Shown: positions 26,177 to 34,040 of the stretch, piece after piece
How positions within the stretch are numbered: position 1 is the first letter of the stretch
How the letters are laid out: each line of letters opens with the position of its first letter
Source: an uncultured Clostridia bacterium
GTDB lineage: Bacteria > Bacillota > Clostridia > Christensenellales > UBA1242
Assembly: GCA_944377365.1 (NCBI GenBank)
Contig: CALWEQ010000007.1
Span: 1-64,000 of the forward strand
Length of the DNA stretch: 64,000 nucleotides
Direction: 5' to 3'
Notes under the pieces: model-generated
What the model was told of the DNA's origin: nothing
The model's input: the letters and a program-made list of their open reading frames with translations, nothing else
The model's database searches: none
Translations under genes and position numbers: made by a program

Positions 26177-27712
26177 TTATGGATTATAAGCCGATGGACG
26201 CTCTTTTTCAATTTTTGCTCTTACTGTTTCTGTTGTAGTAGTTGTTACTTTTTGTGGAGGAATGAATTCAACATCATTTTCTGGTAGAGTCATTCCTTCG
26301 CCAAGTTCTGCTGTTCCTTCGACGATTATTCCGTCCTGCGGAAGATATAAATCGTGCCTTATTTCTTTTTCTTCAACAAGTTCGTCGTTCATATAATATT
26401 GAACATAGCCACGCGATTCATAGCCCTCTCTTGGATAACGAACGCGATAATATTCGCCTTTATATATAACTTTGTCTGAATATTCGCCATTTGTGTCGGC
26501 GATTATCTTATCACCAGAGTGAGGCAAAACCTTAACAAATTCTGCACGCGTTTTAATGGATTTTCCTTCTTCGAGCTTTGGTCCATAAATTTCTACATAC
26601 ACGTTTGTGTCGTCATAATATGTTTTAAAATAAATCGGGGCTTCAAGTGAGTTTTTAAACACTAAATCAGAATAACCTTCTGAAACCATTGCATCAAATG
26701 AAAGCGGAACGTAGCTTGCGGGGATAGAGTGATGATTTGCTTCTATGACTTCAACATCGGCAAGCACTAACGCGTTGTAAAGTGTTGTTGATGCTTGGCA
26801 TACTCCACCTCCTATTCCTTTAACATAAGCTCCGTTTAAAATAACATTTGCACCTTTATAACCATTTTCTTCCGTTCTGGCACCTGTTATGTTGTTGAAA
26901 CTAACTTCTTCTCCAGGCATAAAAACTTGTCCATTAAAAGAATTTAAGGCTCTTGCTACGTTGTTTTTTCTTTCAGGGGAGGAAGAGGCATAACTGGTTG
27001 AGAAACTTGAACGCATGGCAATTGAAGAAAGAACAGCATTTTCGTCAATTTTGTAAGGTAATTCAATGATTGGTATTTCTATTTCAAGATTTTTTTCGTT
27101 TGACAATCCTTCATCAATTAAGCTTAACAATTTTCCACGATCAACCACAATCGATTTTTTTCCTTCACTTAAAGAAAACATCGGATCAGCGTTTGGATCA
27201 AAAATTATTTGAGGAGGCTCTCCTTGCACTTCAATTTCACTAGCAATTTGTTCAATTTTTTCTTCTAGCCCACCGAGTACCGTCTTATATGAAACATTTA
27301 CATTCAATCCCTGTTTTTTTACTCTATTTTGATCTTTATATCTTTGTAGGAAGTTTCCCACGTGCCCAACTTTTATTGCTTCACTTAAAACAGGGCCAAC
27401 CTCATCTTTTATTTCGAAGTCATTTCCTGCAAAGCTCCATGATTTATCATTATAAGTTAAAGTTAGTTTTATGTCAGATCTAGAAGACAACAATGAGTAA
27501 GAGATTACGTTTTCTGCTTGTGATTGTGTCATGCCAGAAACGTCTATTCCGTTTACGGTTGTGCCTGGTAGGAAGGTGTCGTTAGTTGATCCGTTGTCAA
27601 CAAAATAAAATTGACAAAAAAGAAGCAAGCCTACTGCTAAAATTGCAGTGCCAATTCCCCAATAAATGCCTGACCATTTTTTCTTTTTTACATTCGATTT
27701 TTCTTCGTTCAT
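26177..27712 (-). CDS. VanW family protein with C-terminal G5 domain
   Basis: The protein has 511 residues. An N-terminal membrane anchor (about 14-36) and a PG_binding_4-like region (PGTTVNGIDVSGMTQSQAE) are followed by the VanW core (about 250-385), with FNGQVFMPGEEVSFNNITGA, GGGVCQASTTLYNALVLADV and the HHSIPASYVP motif. A G5 domain (about 400-480, RVRYPREGYESRGYV region) ends it. G5 domains bind cell-wall or extracellular polymers, so it is likely a cell-wall-associated protein of Gram-positive type; the biochemical role of VanW is not established. No Shine-Dalgarno is seen; a CATAAT box ends 6 nt before the ATG. Confidence 0.85.
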   Translation of the reverse strand: MNEEKSNVKKKKWSGIYWGIGTAILAVGLLLFCQFYFVDNGSTNDTFLPGTTVNGIDVSGMTQSQAENVISYSLLSSRSDIKLTLTYNDKSWSFAGNDFEIKDEVGPVLSEAIKVGHVGNFLQRYKDQNRVKKQGLNVNVSYKTVLGGLEEKIEQIASEIEVQGEPPQIIFDPNADPMFSLSEGKKSIVVDRGKLLSLIDEGLSNEKNLEIEIPIIELPYKIDENAVLSSIAMRSSFSTSYASSSPERKNNVARALNSFNGQVFMPGEEVSFNNITGARTEENGYKGANVILNGAYVKGIGGGVCQASTTLYNALVLADVEVIEANHHSIPASYVPLSFDAMVSEGYSDLVFKNSLEAPIYFKTYYDDTNVYVEIYGPKLEEGKSIKTRAEFVKVLPHSGDKIIADTNGEYSDKVIYKGEYYRVRYPREGYESRGYVQYYMNDELVEEKEIRHDLYLPQDGIIVEGTAELGEGMTLPENDVEFIPPQKVTTTTTETVRAKIEKERPSAYNP

Positions 27713-27784
27713 AAGTTTATTATGCTACATGAGAAAAAAATTATCATACAATAATTATTTTTTAAAAAAAATCTGACGCACTTG

Positions 27785-28996
27785 TCAGATTTTGTGATAA
27801 TGTTTTTTACCGATATATTTCAGCAATTCTTCGCTTGTGTTTGGACATTTTCCTTCGAAAACTTCGCTAAGTGCATCTAAAAGCACTTTATCATACATTT
27901 TGGAAGGCAATGAAGGAAATGCTTTTTTTAGATCCTTCTTTGAAATTTTTAAGTCGCTTACACTTATTACAAGCTTATGAGAGATTATATATTTGTAAAA
28001 GAAGTTATACTTTTGTGCGAGGTATGAAGACTTTTTAAGCAAAAGTTTGTATATTTCTGGAAAATTTTCAAAATATTTAAAAAAGTATGCTTTGTTTTGT
28101 AAATGGTTTAATGCATCATAATAGCCCGACAAAACATTTATCATATGATTGAGTTGTTTTTTTGTCAATCCTGCATCATCAAGCAGTTGGGTCAAGAAGT
28201 ATGACACGCTTGCTGGTTTAACAGTGTCGACAAGATCTATCGACAGACCAAGTGCACGGTCGTCGCATCTTGCGACCATTTTAAATTTAATCTTGTTTAC
28301 AGGCAATCCTAGTTTGTTCCAAACATTAAGTTTATTGTAAAGTTTAAGTGCTTTTAACGCAGTCTTTGTCGAAGGTTGTTTTAGTAATTTTTTTATTTCT
28401 TCGACGACTTTATTTTTAGACAAATCCTTAATTAGATCGGTGTTTGACAAAGCAACGCAATATGTTGTTTTTTCTATTTTTAAACCATATTCGCTGGCAA
28501 GACGAAGCATACGTAATATTCGCAATCCATCGCTTTTTAAAATTTCTGGACTTGTTGCTCGAAGTGTCTTTTTTTGTAAATCATTAATTCCATTTAACGG
28601 GTCAATTAGCTTTTGAGTTTTTAAATTGTAGTATATGCTGTTTGCTGTAAAATCTCTGCGTTTGACGTCATCTTCTATTGAATTAACAAATTCTACTTCA
28701 TCAGGGCAATGGCCTTTTTTGTAAGTCTCTTTTCGAAATGTAGCGTAGTCATAACTTTTGTTTCCGCAAACAATTTTGCATGTGCCAAAATTTTTATTTT
28801 TGTATTTTAACAAGAAATTGCTATTAGCTAATCTTTTTTCGAGTTCGTCGAGAGTTAGAGGACTGCACAAATCTTCTTCTTCACATTTTAGTCCTCAAAT
28901 TCTGTTGCGCACAAAGCCACCGACGATATAAAAATCTGTGCCAACGAGTTTCGCTAGCTCCTTAACATTTTGACTTGGTTTAATGTTAATATTCAT
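27785..28996 (-). pseudogene. cca: CCA tRNA nucleotidyltransferase gene with in-frame TGA
   Basis: Read from ATG 28994-28996 (minus strand), the class II CCA-adding enzyme begins normally (FYIVGGFVRNRI). It then meets TGA at codon 34 (28895-28897) and continues in the same frame with GLKCEEEDLCSPLTLDELE to the stop at 27785, about 403 residues if read through. The head contains GGxVR, and later motifs are intact (KRRDFTANSIYY, LDPLNG-like IDPLNGINDLQ, ILRMLRLASEYGL). The catalytic DxD before LCSPLTL reads EED, so the first aspartate is also changed. A premature stop, a sequencing error or stop read-through are possible. If translation restarts downstream, the product lacks the GG.VR motif. 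The enzyme adds or repairs CCA on tRNAs. Confidence 0.7.
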
Positions 28997-29002
28997 AAAT
29001 CT

Positions 29003-29031
29003 ATCGTAACTTATTATAATAATTTTGTCAA
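29003..29031 (-). promoter_or_regulatory. cca promoter (leaderless type)
   Basis: On the minus strand TTGACA (plus 29026-29031), a 17-bp spacer and TACGAT (plus 29003-29008). The -10 ends 6 nt before ATG 28996. Confidence 0.6.
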
Positions 29032-29048
29032 GAAAATTAGCATTTTAT

Positions 29049-29077
29049 TTGACAATTTATTAATAAATATGTATTCT
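29049..29077 (+). promoter_or_regulatory. P-type ATPase promoter (leaderless type)
   Basis: TTGACA (29049-29054), a 17-bp spacer and TATTCT (29072-29077). The -10 ends 6 nt before GTG 29084, back to back with the cca promoter 17 bp away. Confidence 0.65.
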
Positions 29078-29083
29078 AAAAAT

Positions 29084-31465
29084 GTGAAAAAGAAAAATAC
29101 TGAATTTGAATTATTACGTTATCAAACGCAAAAAGAAAATGGGCTTAATGATCAACAGATTGCTGAAAGATTACAACATAAATTGACAAACACATCCAAG
29201 GTAAAATCTACGCGCTCATATTTTTCTATTTTTGTCAAAAACACTTGCACATATTTTAATTTAATTTGGCTTTTTATTGCTGTTGCTTTGATTTTGGTTG
29301 GTGCATATGCCGATTTGTTGTTTTTGGTTGTTATATTTTGTAATACAGCCGTGGCTATTATTCAAGAAATTCGCGCAAAAATAACTGTCGAAAAGTTGTC
29401 GCTTGTGGCAATGCCAAAAACTAAAGCTGTCAGAAATGGAGAGGAAATAGAAATAAAAGCTGAAGAGATTTTGCTAGATGATGTCATCATTCTTGCAAAC
29501 GGTGACCAAGTGCCGTCAGATTGTGTTGTGTTAGACGGGAATGTAGAAGTAAATGAAAGCTTGCTTACAGGTGAATCAAATCCAATAAAAAAAGCTGAAA
29601 AAGATGTGCTTTTGGCTGGCAGTTTTCTAGTTTCTGGCAAATGTTATGCTAGAGTTGAAAAGGTTGGGAAAGACAATTATATTCAAACAATCGCTGCTCG
29701 TGCTAAAAAATTTAAAGCACCTGTTTCAAATTTGTTTAAAGACATAAATTCACTGATTAAATATATTGGGATTTTGCTTATTCCTCTTGGAATACTTACG
29801 ATTTTAAAAGAACTTTTCTTCTTAAATAATGACATTGTCGAAACTGTTACAAACACTGCTGGTGCACTTACTGGCATGATACCAGCTGGTATGTTTTTGC
29901 TCATTACAATCAGTTTGTCAGTGGGGGTTGTCAAGCTAGCCCGTAAAAAAACCTTGGTTAAAGATTTATATTCCATCGAAATGCTTGCGAGAAGCAATGT
30001 TTTATGTCTTGACAAAACTGGGACAATCACAGATGGCACAATGAACGTTGTCGAAGTGGTGAAAATTTCAGCTAATCAAGAATTGATAGAGAAGGTCATT
30101 TCAAACGTTTTAAGAGCACAGGCTTCAAACAACGCCACGGGTGTTGCATTGGTAAAAAAGTTTGGCATAGCAAATGATATGGATGTTGAAGAAGTGGTGG
30201 AGTTTTCGTCATCTAGAAAGTTTTCTGCAACCACATTTAAAAATGGAAAAACTTATTATCTTGGTGCTCCATCGTTTGTAAAAGCAAAATTGAACCAAAA
30301 GCAAAAGTTGACTTTACAAGAAAAATTGGAAAAAGGTTTTAGAGTTATTGCGCTGACAGAAGTAAATCAGCCATATGACGAAAAGGTCGGAGCAATCTCT
30401 GGAAAAACACTTGGCCTTTTTGTTTTGGAAGATCACATTCGTGATGATGCAATAGAAACAATAAAATGGTTTAAAGAAAATGATGTAGAAATCAAAGTCA
30501 TTTCAGGAGATGACCCCTTGACTGTTTCGAAAATTGCGAGTCGTGTTGGTGTGGAAGGAAGCGATAAGTACGTCTCTTTAGAAGGCATGTCACTTGATGA
30601 AGTTGAAAAAATAGCAGACGAATTTTCAGTTTTTGGAAGAGTATCTCCAGAGCAAAAGTATGTCATAGTCAAAACATTAAAAAACAAAGGAAAAGTTGTG
30701 GCTATGACAGGAGATGGTGTAAACGACACTTTAGCACTAAAAGAAGCAGATTGTTCTATCGCAATGGCGGACGGAAGTGAAGTTGCAAGAAATATTTCTC
30801 ACTTAGTTTTGATGAATTCAAATTTCACATCATTACCAAGTGTGGTTAAAGAGGGCAGGCAAGTTGTAAACAATGTTCAAAACGCTTCCTCGTTGTTTTT
30901 AATGAAAACAATATTTGCAATAGTTATGTGCCTTGCAACGATCTTGTTTGTCGTTCCTTTCCCATATCAAACGAAACAACTGTTTTTGCTTGAACTTTTT
31001 GTGATAGGAATACCATCTTTTGCATTGACCTTTCAACCGAACACTGCACTTATTCAGGGGAATTTCATACCACAAGTATTAAAAAAATCCTTGCCAAGAG
31101 CGTCAATCATTTTGTTTGCTGTTTCATCAGTCATAGTTGTAGGATCGGCACGATTTGATTTGCTTTCTGCTTCTGAATATGACACGCTTATTACGTTGAC
31201 TCTTACGTTTTCTGGGTTTTTAAATTTGATTTGGTTGTGCATTCCTTTAACAAAATTAAAGGCTGTGACAGTGGCGCTTTCTTTTGTTTGTTTGCTTGTT
31301 GCTTGTGTAGTGATGCCTGAATTTTTCAAAATGACCAATTTTTCATCAACAGTTTTAATTACCTTTGCTATCATAATGGGCGTGTGTTTGATCGCGATTG
31401 CGATAGGCGCTCTAATAGAATGGAGAATGCGAAAAAAGAATTTGAACAAAGTTTACAAACAATAA
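29084..31465 (+). CDS. Cation-transporting P-type ATPase, CtpE-like
   Basis: The protein has 793 residues from GTG 29084. ATP-driven transport through a phosphorylated aspartate is shown by DKTGTITDG, with the TGES-type motif LLTGESNPI, and TGDGVNDTLALKEADCSIAM. About eight to ten transmembrane helices are spread in the usual pattern. The helix-4 motif, normally PEGL, reads IPAGM. Sequence style (VKDLYSIEMLARSNVLCLDKTG) resembles CtpE-type Ca/Mg-group pumps; the ion is not certain. No Shine-Dalgarno exists; ATG 29069 would put the start inside the promoter, so GTG 29084 is preferred. Confidence 0.85.
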   Translation: MKKKNTEFELLRYQTQKENGLNDQQIAERLQHKLTNTSKVKSTRSYFSIFVKNTCTYFNLIWLFIAVALILVGAYADLLFLVVIFCNTAVAIIQEIRAKITVEKLSLVAMPKTKAVRNGEEIEIKAEEILLDDVIILANGDQVPSDCVVLDGNVEVNESLLTGESNPIKKAEKDVLLAGSFLVSGKCYARVEKVGKDNYIQTIAARAKKFKAPVSNLFKDINSLIKYIGILLIPLGILTILKELFFLNNDIVETVTNTAGALTGMIPAGMFLLITISLSVGVVKLARKKTLVKDLYSIEMLARSNVLCLDKTGTITDGTMNVVEVVKISANQELIEKVISNVLRAQASNNATGVALVKKFGIANDMDVEEVVEFSSSRKFSATTFKNGKTYYLGAPSFVKAKLNQKQKLTLQEKLEKGFRVIALTEVNQPYDEKVGAISGKTLGLFVLEDHIRDDAIETIKWFKENDVEIKVISGDDPLTVSKIASRVGVEGSDKYVSLEGMSLDEVEKIADEFSVFGRVSPEQKYVIVKTLKNKGKVVAMTGDGVNDTLALKEADCSIAMADGSEVARNISHLVLMNSNFTSLPSVVKEGRQVVNNVQNASSLFLMKTIFAIVMCLATILFVVPFPYQTKQLFLLELFVIGIPSFALTFQPNTALIQGNFIPQVLKKSLPRASIILFAVSSVIVVGSARFDLLSASEYDTLITLTLTFSGFLNLIWLCIPLTKLKAVTVALSFVCLLVACVVMPEFFKMTNFSSTVLITFAIIMGVCLIAIAIGALIEWRMRKKNLNKVYKQ

Positions 31466-31827
31466 AAACTCGACTTTCAGTTTTTGATTGTTTTAAAAAA
31501 AATAGTAAATTCTAATTAAATCATGAATGCAGACTGCTTGTCATTTAAAATTTATGACAAAGGCTTTTTATTGAAGTGAATTAAATTTAATCTACTTTTA
31601 TTTTCATTATGAAACAAAAAAATTAAGTTAGTTTTTTTGTCAACAAAAGAAATTAAATTTAATCAAAAATGAAAAAGTTTGTTATTTGTTTTAAGATAAG
31701 TAATTATGAAAGTTGTTATAAATTCACACTTTAACAAAATAAATAAGATTTTTTTATTAGCTTATGTAAAAAACAAAAAATATTTAAGTTTTAAATTTTC
31801 AATGTTGAGTTAAAACAACCAATTTAG
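31466..31827. other. AT-rich intergenic region
   Basis: No gene, tRNA or strong hairpin is visible. The region is rich in A/T runs and ends at the peroxiredoxin promoter. Confidence 0.6.
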
Positions 31828-31856
31828 TTGACAAGATTTTTCTTAATAAGTATACT
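31828..31856 (+). promoter_or_regulatory. Peroxiredoxin gene promoter
   Basis: TTGACA (31828-31833), a 17-bp spacer and TATACT (31851-31856): close to consensus. No clear PerR box was seen. Confidence 0.8.
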
Positions 31857-31889
31857 CTAAATGTTAAATTTTATTAAAGGAGTAAAGTT

Positions 31890-32579
31890 ATGAACGAAAA
31901 CGAATATAACAAAATGCCTTTAATTGGCGATCCAGCACCAGCTTTTAAAGCGGTAACAACACAAGGCGAAATAAATTTTCCAAAAGACTTTTCTGGGAAA
32001 TGGGTGATCTTATTTTCACACCCAGCAGATTTTACACCAGTTTGCACAACCGAATTTATGACATTTGGTTCTATGATAAACGAATTTAAAGCACTTAACA
32101 CCGAACTAGTAGGCTTATCAGTAGATTCACTTTATTCTCATATAGCATGGTTAAGAAAAATACAAGAACTTGAATGGAATGGTAAGAAAAACATTAATGT
32201 GACTTTCCCATTAATAGAAGATATTAAAATGGAAGTTGCAAAAGCTTATGGTATGATACAACCAGGTCAGTCAACCACGCAAGCAGTAAGAGCAGTGTTT
32301 ATTATTGATCCTAATGGAATAATAAGGACAATTCTTTATTACCCTCTTTCAACTGGAAGAAACTTTGATGAGATTAAAAGAATAATTTTGGCTTTGCAAA
32401 AAGCTGACAAAGATGGCGTGGCTACACCAGCAGATTGGCGACCAGGAGATGATGTGATCGTTCCAACAGCAGGAAGTTGTGGCGTGGCAAAAGAAAGAAT
32501 GGACAACCAAACAGCTGACCAATATTGTTTGGATTGGTTTATGTGCTTTAAACGTGAAAAAGGCAAAACAAAAAAATAA
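31890..32579 (+). CDS. Peroxiredoxin (AhpC/Prx6 group)
   Basis: The protein has 229 residues. It reduces hydrogen peroxide and organic peroxides in the cytoplasm. The catalytic site is in HPADFTPVCTTEF (peroxidatic cysteine near residue 52). Further family blocks are ALNTELVGLSVDS, FPLIEDIKMEVAKAYGM and RAVFIIDPNGIIRTI. The C-terminal segment has two more cysteine sites (AGSCGVAKERM and DQYCLDWFMC), as in archaeal-type and clostridial Prx6 proteins that use C-terminal resolving cysteines. A strong promoter and AAAGGAG suggest high expression; an anaerobe would use it against oxygen stress. Confidence 0.93.
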   Translation: MNENEYNKMPLIGDPAPAFKAVTTQGEINFPKDFSGKWVILFSHPADFTPVCTTEFMTFGSMINEFKALNTELVGLSVDSLYSHIAWLRKIQELEWNGKKNINVTFPLIEDIKMEVAKAYGMIQPGQSTTQAVRAVFIIDPNGIIRTILYYPLSTGRNFDEIKRIILALQKADKDGVATPADWRPGDDVIVPTAGSCGVAKERMDNQTADQYCLDWFMCFKREKGKTKK

Positions 32580-32715
32580 GATTCATTTTGATAAAAGATT
32601 AAAGAAAGATTAAACGTCAAAAATGAAATATAAAAATTTTTAGTTTTAAAAAGTTTTTTAATTACGTATTTAAAAAAATCATGCGAAAAGGTTTTAACAA
32701 ATTTTTTTAAAACTC

Positions 32716-32744
32716 TTGCAATTTTGACCTAAATTTGTTAAAAT
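32716..32744 (+). promoter_or_regulatory. tRNA-Glu promoter
   Basis: TTGCAA (32716-32721), a 17-bp spacer and TAAAAT (32739-32744). The tRNA starts 16 nt downstream. Confidence 0.6.
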
Positions 32745-32760
32745 GCTTTCGCATCAGTTT

Positions 32761-32835
32761 GGCCCATTGGTCAAGTGGTTAAGACGCCACCCTCTCACGG
32801 TGGAATCAGGAGTTCGATTCTCCTATGGGCTACCA
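32761..32835 (+). tRNA. tRNA-Glu (anticodon CUC), CCA encoded
   Basis: A complete cloverleaf. The acceptor GGCCCAT pairs with ATGGGCT (one G-U). The anticodon stem CCACC/GGTGG encloses CTCTCAC (anticodon CTC, Glu codon GAG). The T arm is AGGAGTTCGATTCTCCT, and ACCA is encoded at 32832-32835. Confidence 0.95.
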
Positions 32836-32836
32836 G

Positions 32837-32862
32837 AAAGCAACATAAGGTTGCTTTTTTTT
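32837..32862 (+). terminator. Terminator of tRNA-Glu
   Basis: AAAGCAAC pairs with GTTGCTTT around ATAAG, followed by eight Ts. Confidence 0.85.
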
Positions 32863-32879
32863 AAAAAGGTTGTGATGAT

Positions 32880-33350
32880 ATGTTTGTGCAGGCATACAAT
32901 TCGCCTATCGGCAAAATAAAACTTGTTAGTGATGGGAAGGCTTTGACGGGGCTTTCGTTTGAAGATGAATTTTTCGAGACTAAATCATGTTTTGTGCTGG
33001 ATAAAACAAAAGTCTGGTTAGATGAGTATTTTTCTCTAAATCAGCCAAAAGAAAAAATTAAAATAAAACTCACAGGCACCGATTTCCAAAAGTTCGTTTG
33101 GAAATTGGTTATGGACCTAAAATATTCGCAAAGTAAAAGTTATAAGCAATTAGCTGATGAATACTTTGCAAAAACAGGCAAACATGTCAGCCCTAGAGCA
33201 GTAGGCAGAGCAGTAGGGGCGAACAAGATTTTAATAATCATACCTTGCCATCGAGTGCTTAGTTCAAGCAAACGTTTGACAGGTTATTCGGCTGGCATAG
33301 ACAAAAAAATTGGCCTTCTAAATTTAGAAGGCATAAAATACAAGTTTTAA
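32880..33350 (+). CDS. ogt: Methylated-DNA-protein-cysteine methyltransferase
   Basis: The 156-residue suicide repair protein transfers the methyl group from O6-methylguanine to its own cysteine. The active site reads IIPCHRVLSS (cysteine near 122). An asparagine-glycine/arginine helix block (SPRAVGRAVGANKI) precedes it and YSAGIDKKIGLLNLE follows it. The N-terminal domain is short, as in Ogt-type proteins. The start ATG 32880 follows AAAGGTTGTGATG. Confidence 0.93.
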   Translation: MFVQAYNSPIGKIKLVSDGKALTGLSFEDEFFETKSCFVLDKTKVWLDEYFSLNQPKEKIKIKLTGTDFQKFVWKLVMDLKYSQSKSYKQLADEYFAKTGKHVSPRAVGRAVGANKILIIIPCHRVLSSSKRLTGYSAGIDKKIGLLNLEGIKYKF

Positions 33351-33713
33351 TCAATTTTTTTCTGCAAAGCCCAGTGAAATAAGTATAGCCCTGTTAATTT
33401 CTCTCATTTTATTTTCTTCGAGGCAAGTTATTTTTTCTCTAAGTCGTCGTTTGTCTAAAGTACGTATTTGTTCGAGCAGAGCCACAGAATCCTTAGGCAA
33501 ATGGTATTTTTCGCTGGGAAGATCAATATGTGTAGGCAGTTTTGCTTTTCCAAGTTTGCTGGTAATTGCTGAAACAATAACCGTTGGAGAATAGCGATTG
33601 CCTATGTTGTTTTGAATGATTAACACAGGACGAACACCCCCTTGTTCGCTACCAACAACGGGACTTAAATCAGCCATATAAATTTCACCGCGTTTTACGT
33701 TTTGTTCCTCCAT
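33351..33713 (-). CDS. mazF: MazF/PemK-family endoribonuclease toxin
   Basis: The protein has 120 residues. It has the full MazF signature [20 protein letters not shown], followed by [27 protein letters not shown] and [18 protein letters not shown]. MazF-type toxins cut mRNA at short sequences; the B. subtilis relative is EndoA. I chose ATG 33713 behind GGAGA; a start at 33722 would add three residues. It overlaps the upstream 81-residue gene by 29 nt, the arrangement usual for toxin-antitoxin pairs, though the upstream protein does not look like a MazE. Confidence 0.93.
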   Translation of the reverse strand: MEEQNVKRGEIYMADLSPVVGSEQGGVRPVLIIQNNIGNRYSPTVIVSAITSKLGKAKLPTHIDLPSEKYHLPKDSVALLEQIRTLDKRRLREKITCLEENKMREINRAILISLGFAEKN

Positions 33714-33930
33714 ATTCTCCATTCCAAAAATCGTGTAAATCAGCCCTTTCTAATTCTTCTAGTTCTTTGCGGACCTCGCTTGGCAAAATAAAATCTCTAC
33801 CTGTTAGCAGTTTATGACAATTTTGCCCAGAAGTTTCCTCGCACGCAAAATTCGAACAAACGTGGCAAGTTTTGTCAAGCTTTTGAGATGAAAGGACATT
33901 ATTTTTCTTATTTTTGTGTTTTTCAGACAT
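33685..33930 (-). CDS. Small cysteine-containing protein upstream of mazF
   Basis: The protein has 81 residues. A basic, lysine/asparagine-rich start is followed by [15 protein letters not shown] and NCHKLL, giving four closely spaced cysteines that could bind a metal (about 20-42). An acidic helix follows ([19 protein letters not shown]). AGGTG lies 6 nt before ATG 33930. It occupies the antitoxin position before mazF and overlaps it, but lacks the AbrB or ribbon-helix-helix look of known MazE types. It may be a new antitoxin or an unrelated coupled gene. Confidence 0.6.
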   Translation of the reverse strand: MSEKHKNKKNNVLSSQKLDKTCHVCSNFACEETSGQNCHKLLTGRDFILPSEVRKELEELERADLHDFWNGEYGGTKRKTR

Positions 33931-34040
33931 AATTATCACCTGCTTTTTTAATTTTTAATCGTTATTAGAGTGAGAATTTTGACGTTTTATATTCAATTTC
34001 ATTTTGCGAATTTTATTGAATTTTGTAAAATTTGTTAAGA

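Noticed and set aside
28895-28897. TGA in cca as selenocysteine or tryptophan
   Set aside because: No SECIS-like hairpin is evident and no selenocysteine system is seen. TGA is a stop in prfB here, and tryptophan is encoded by TGG throughout.
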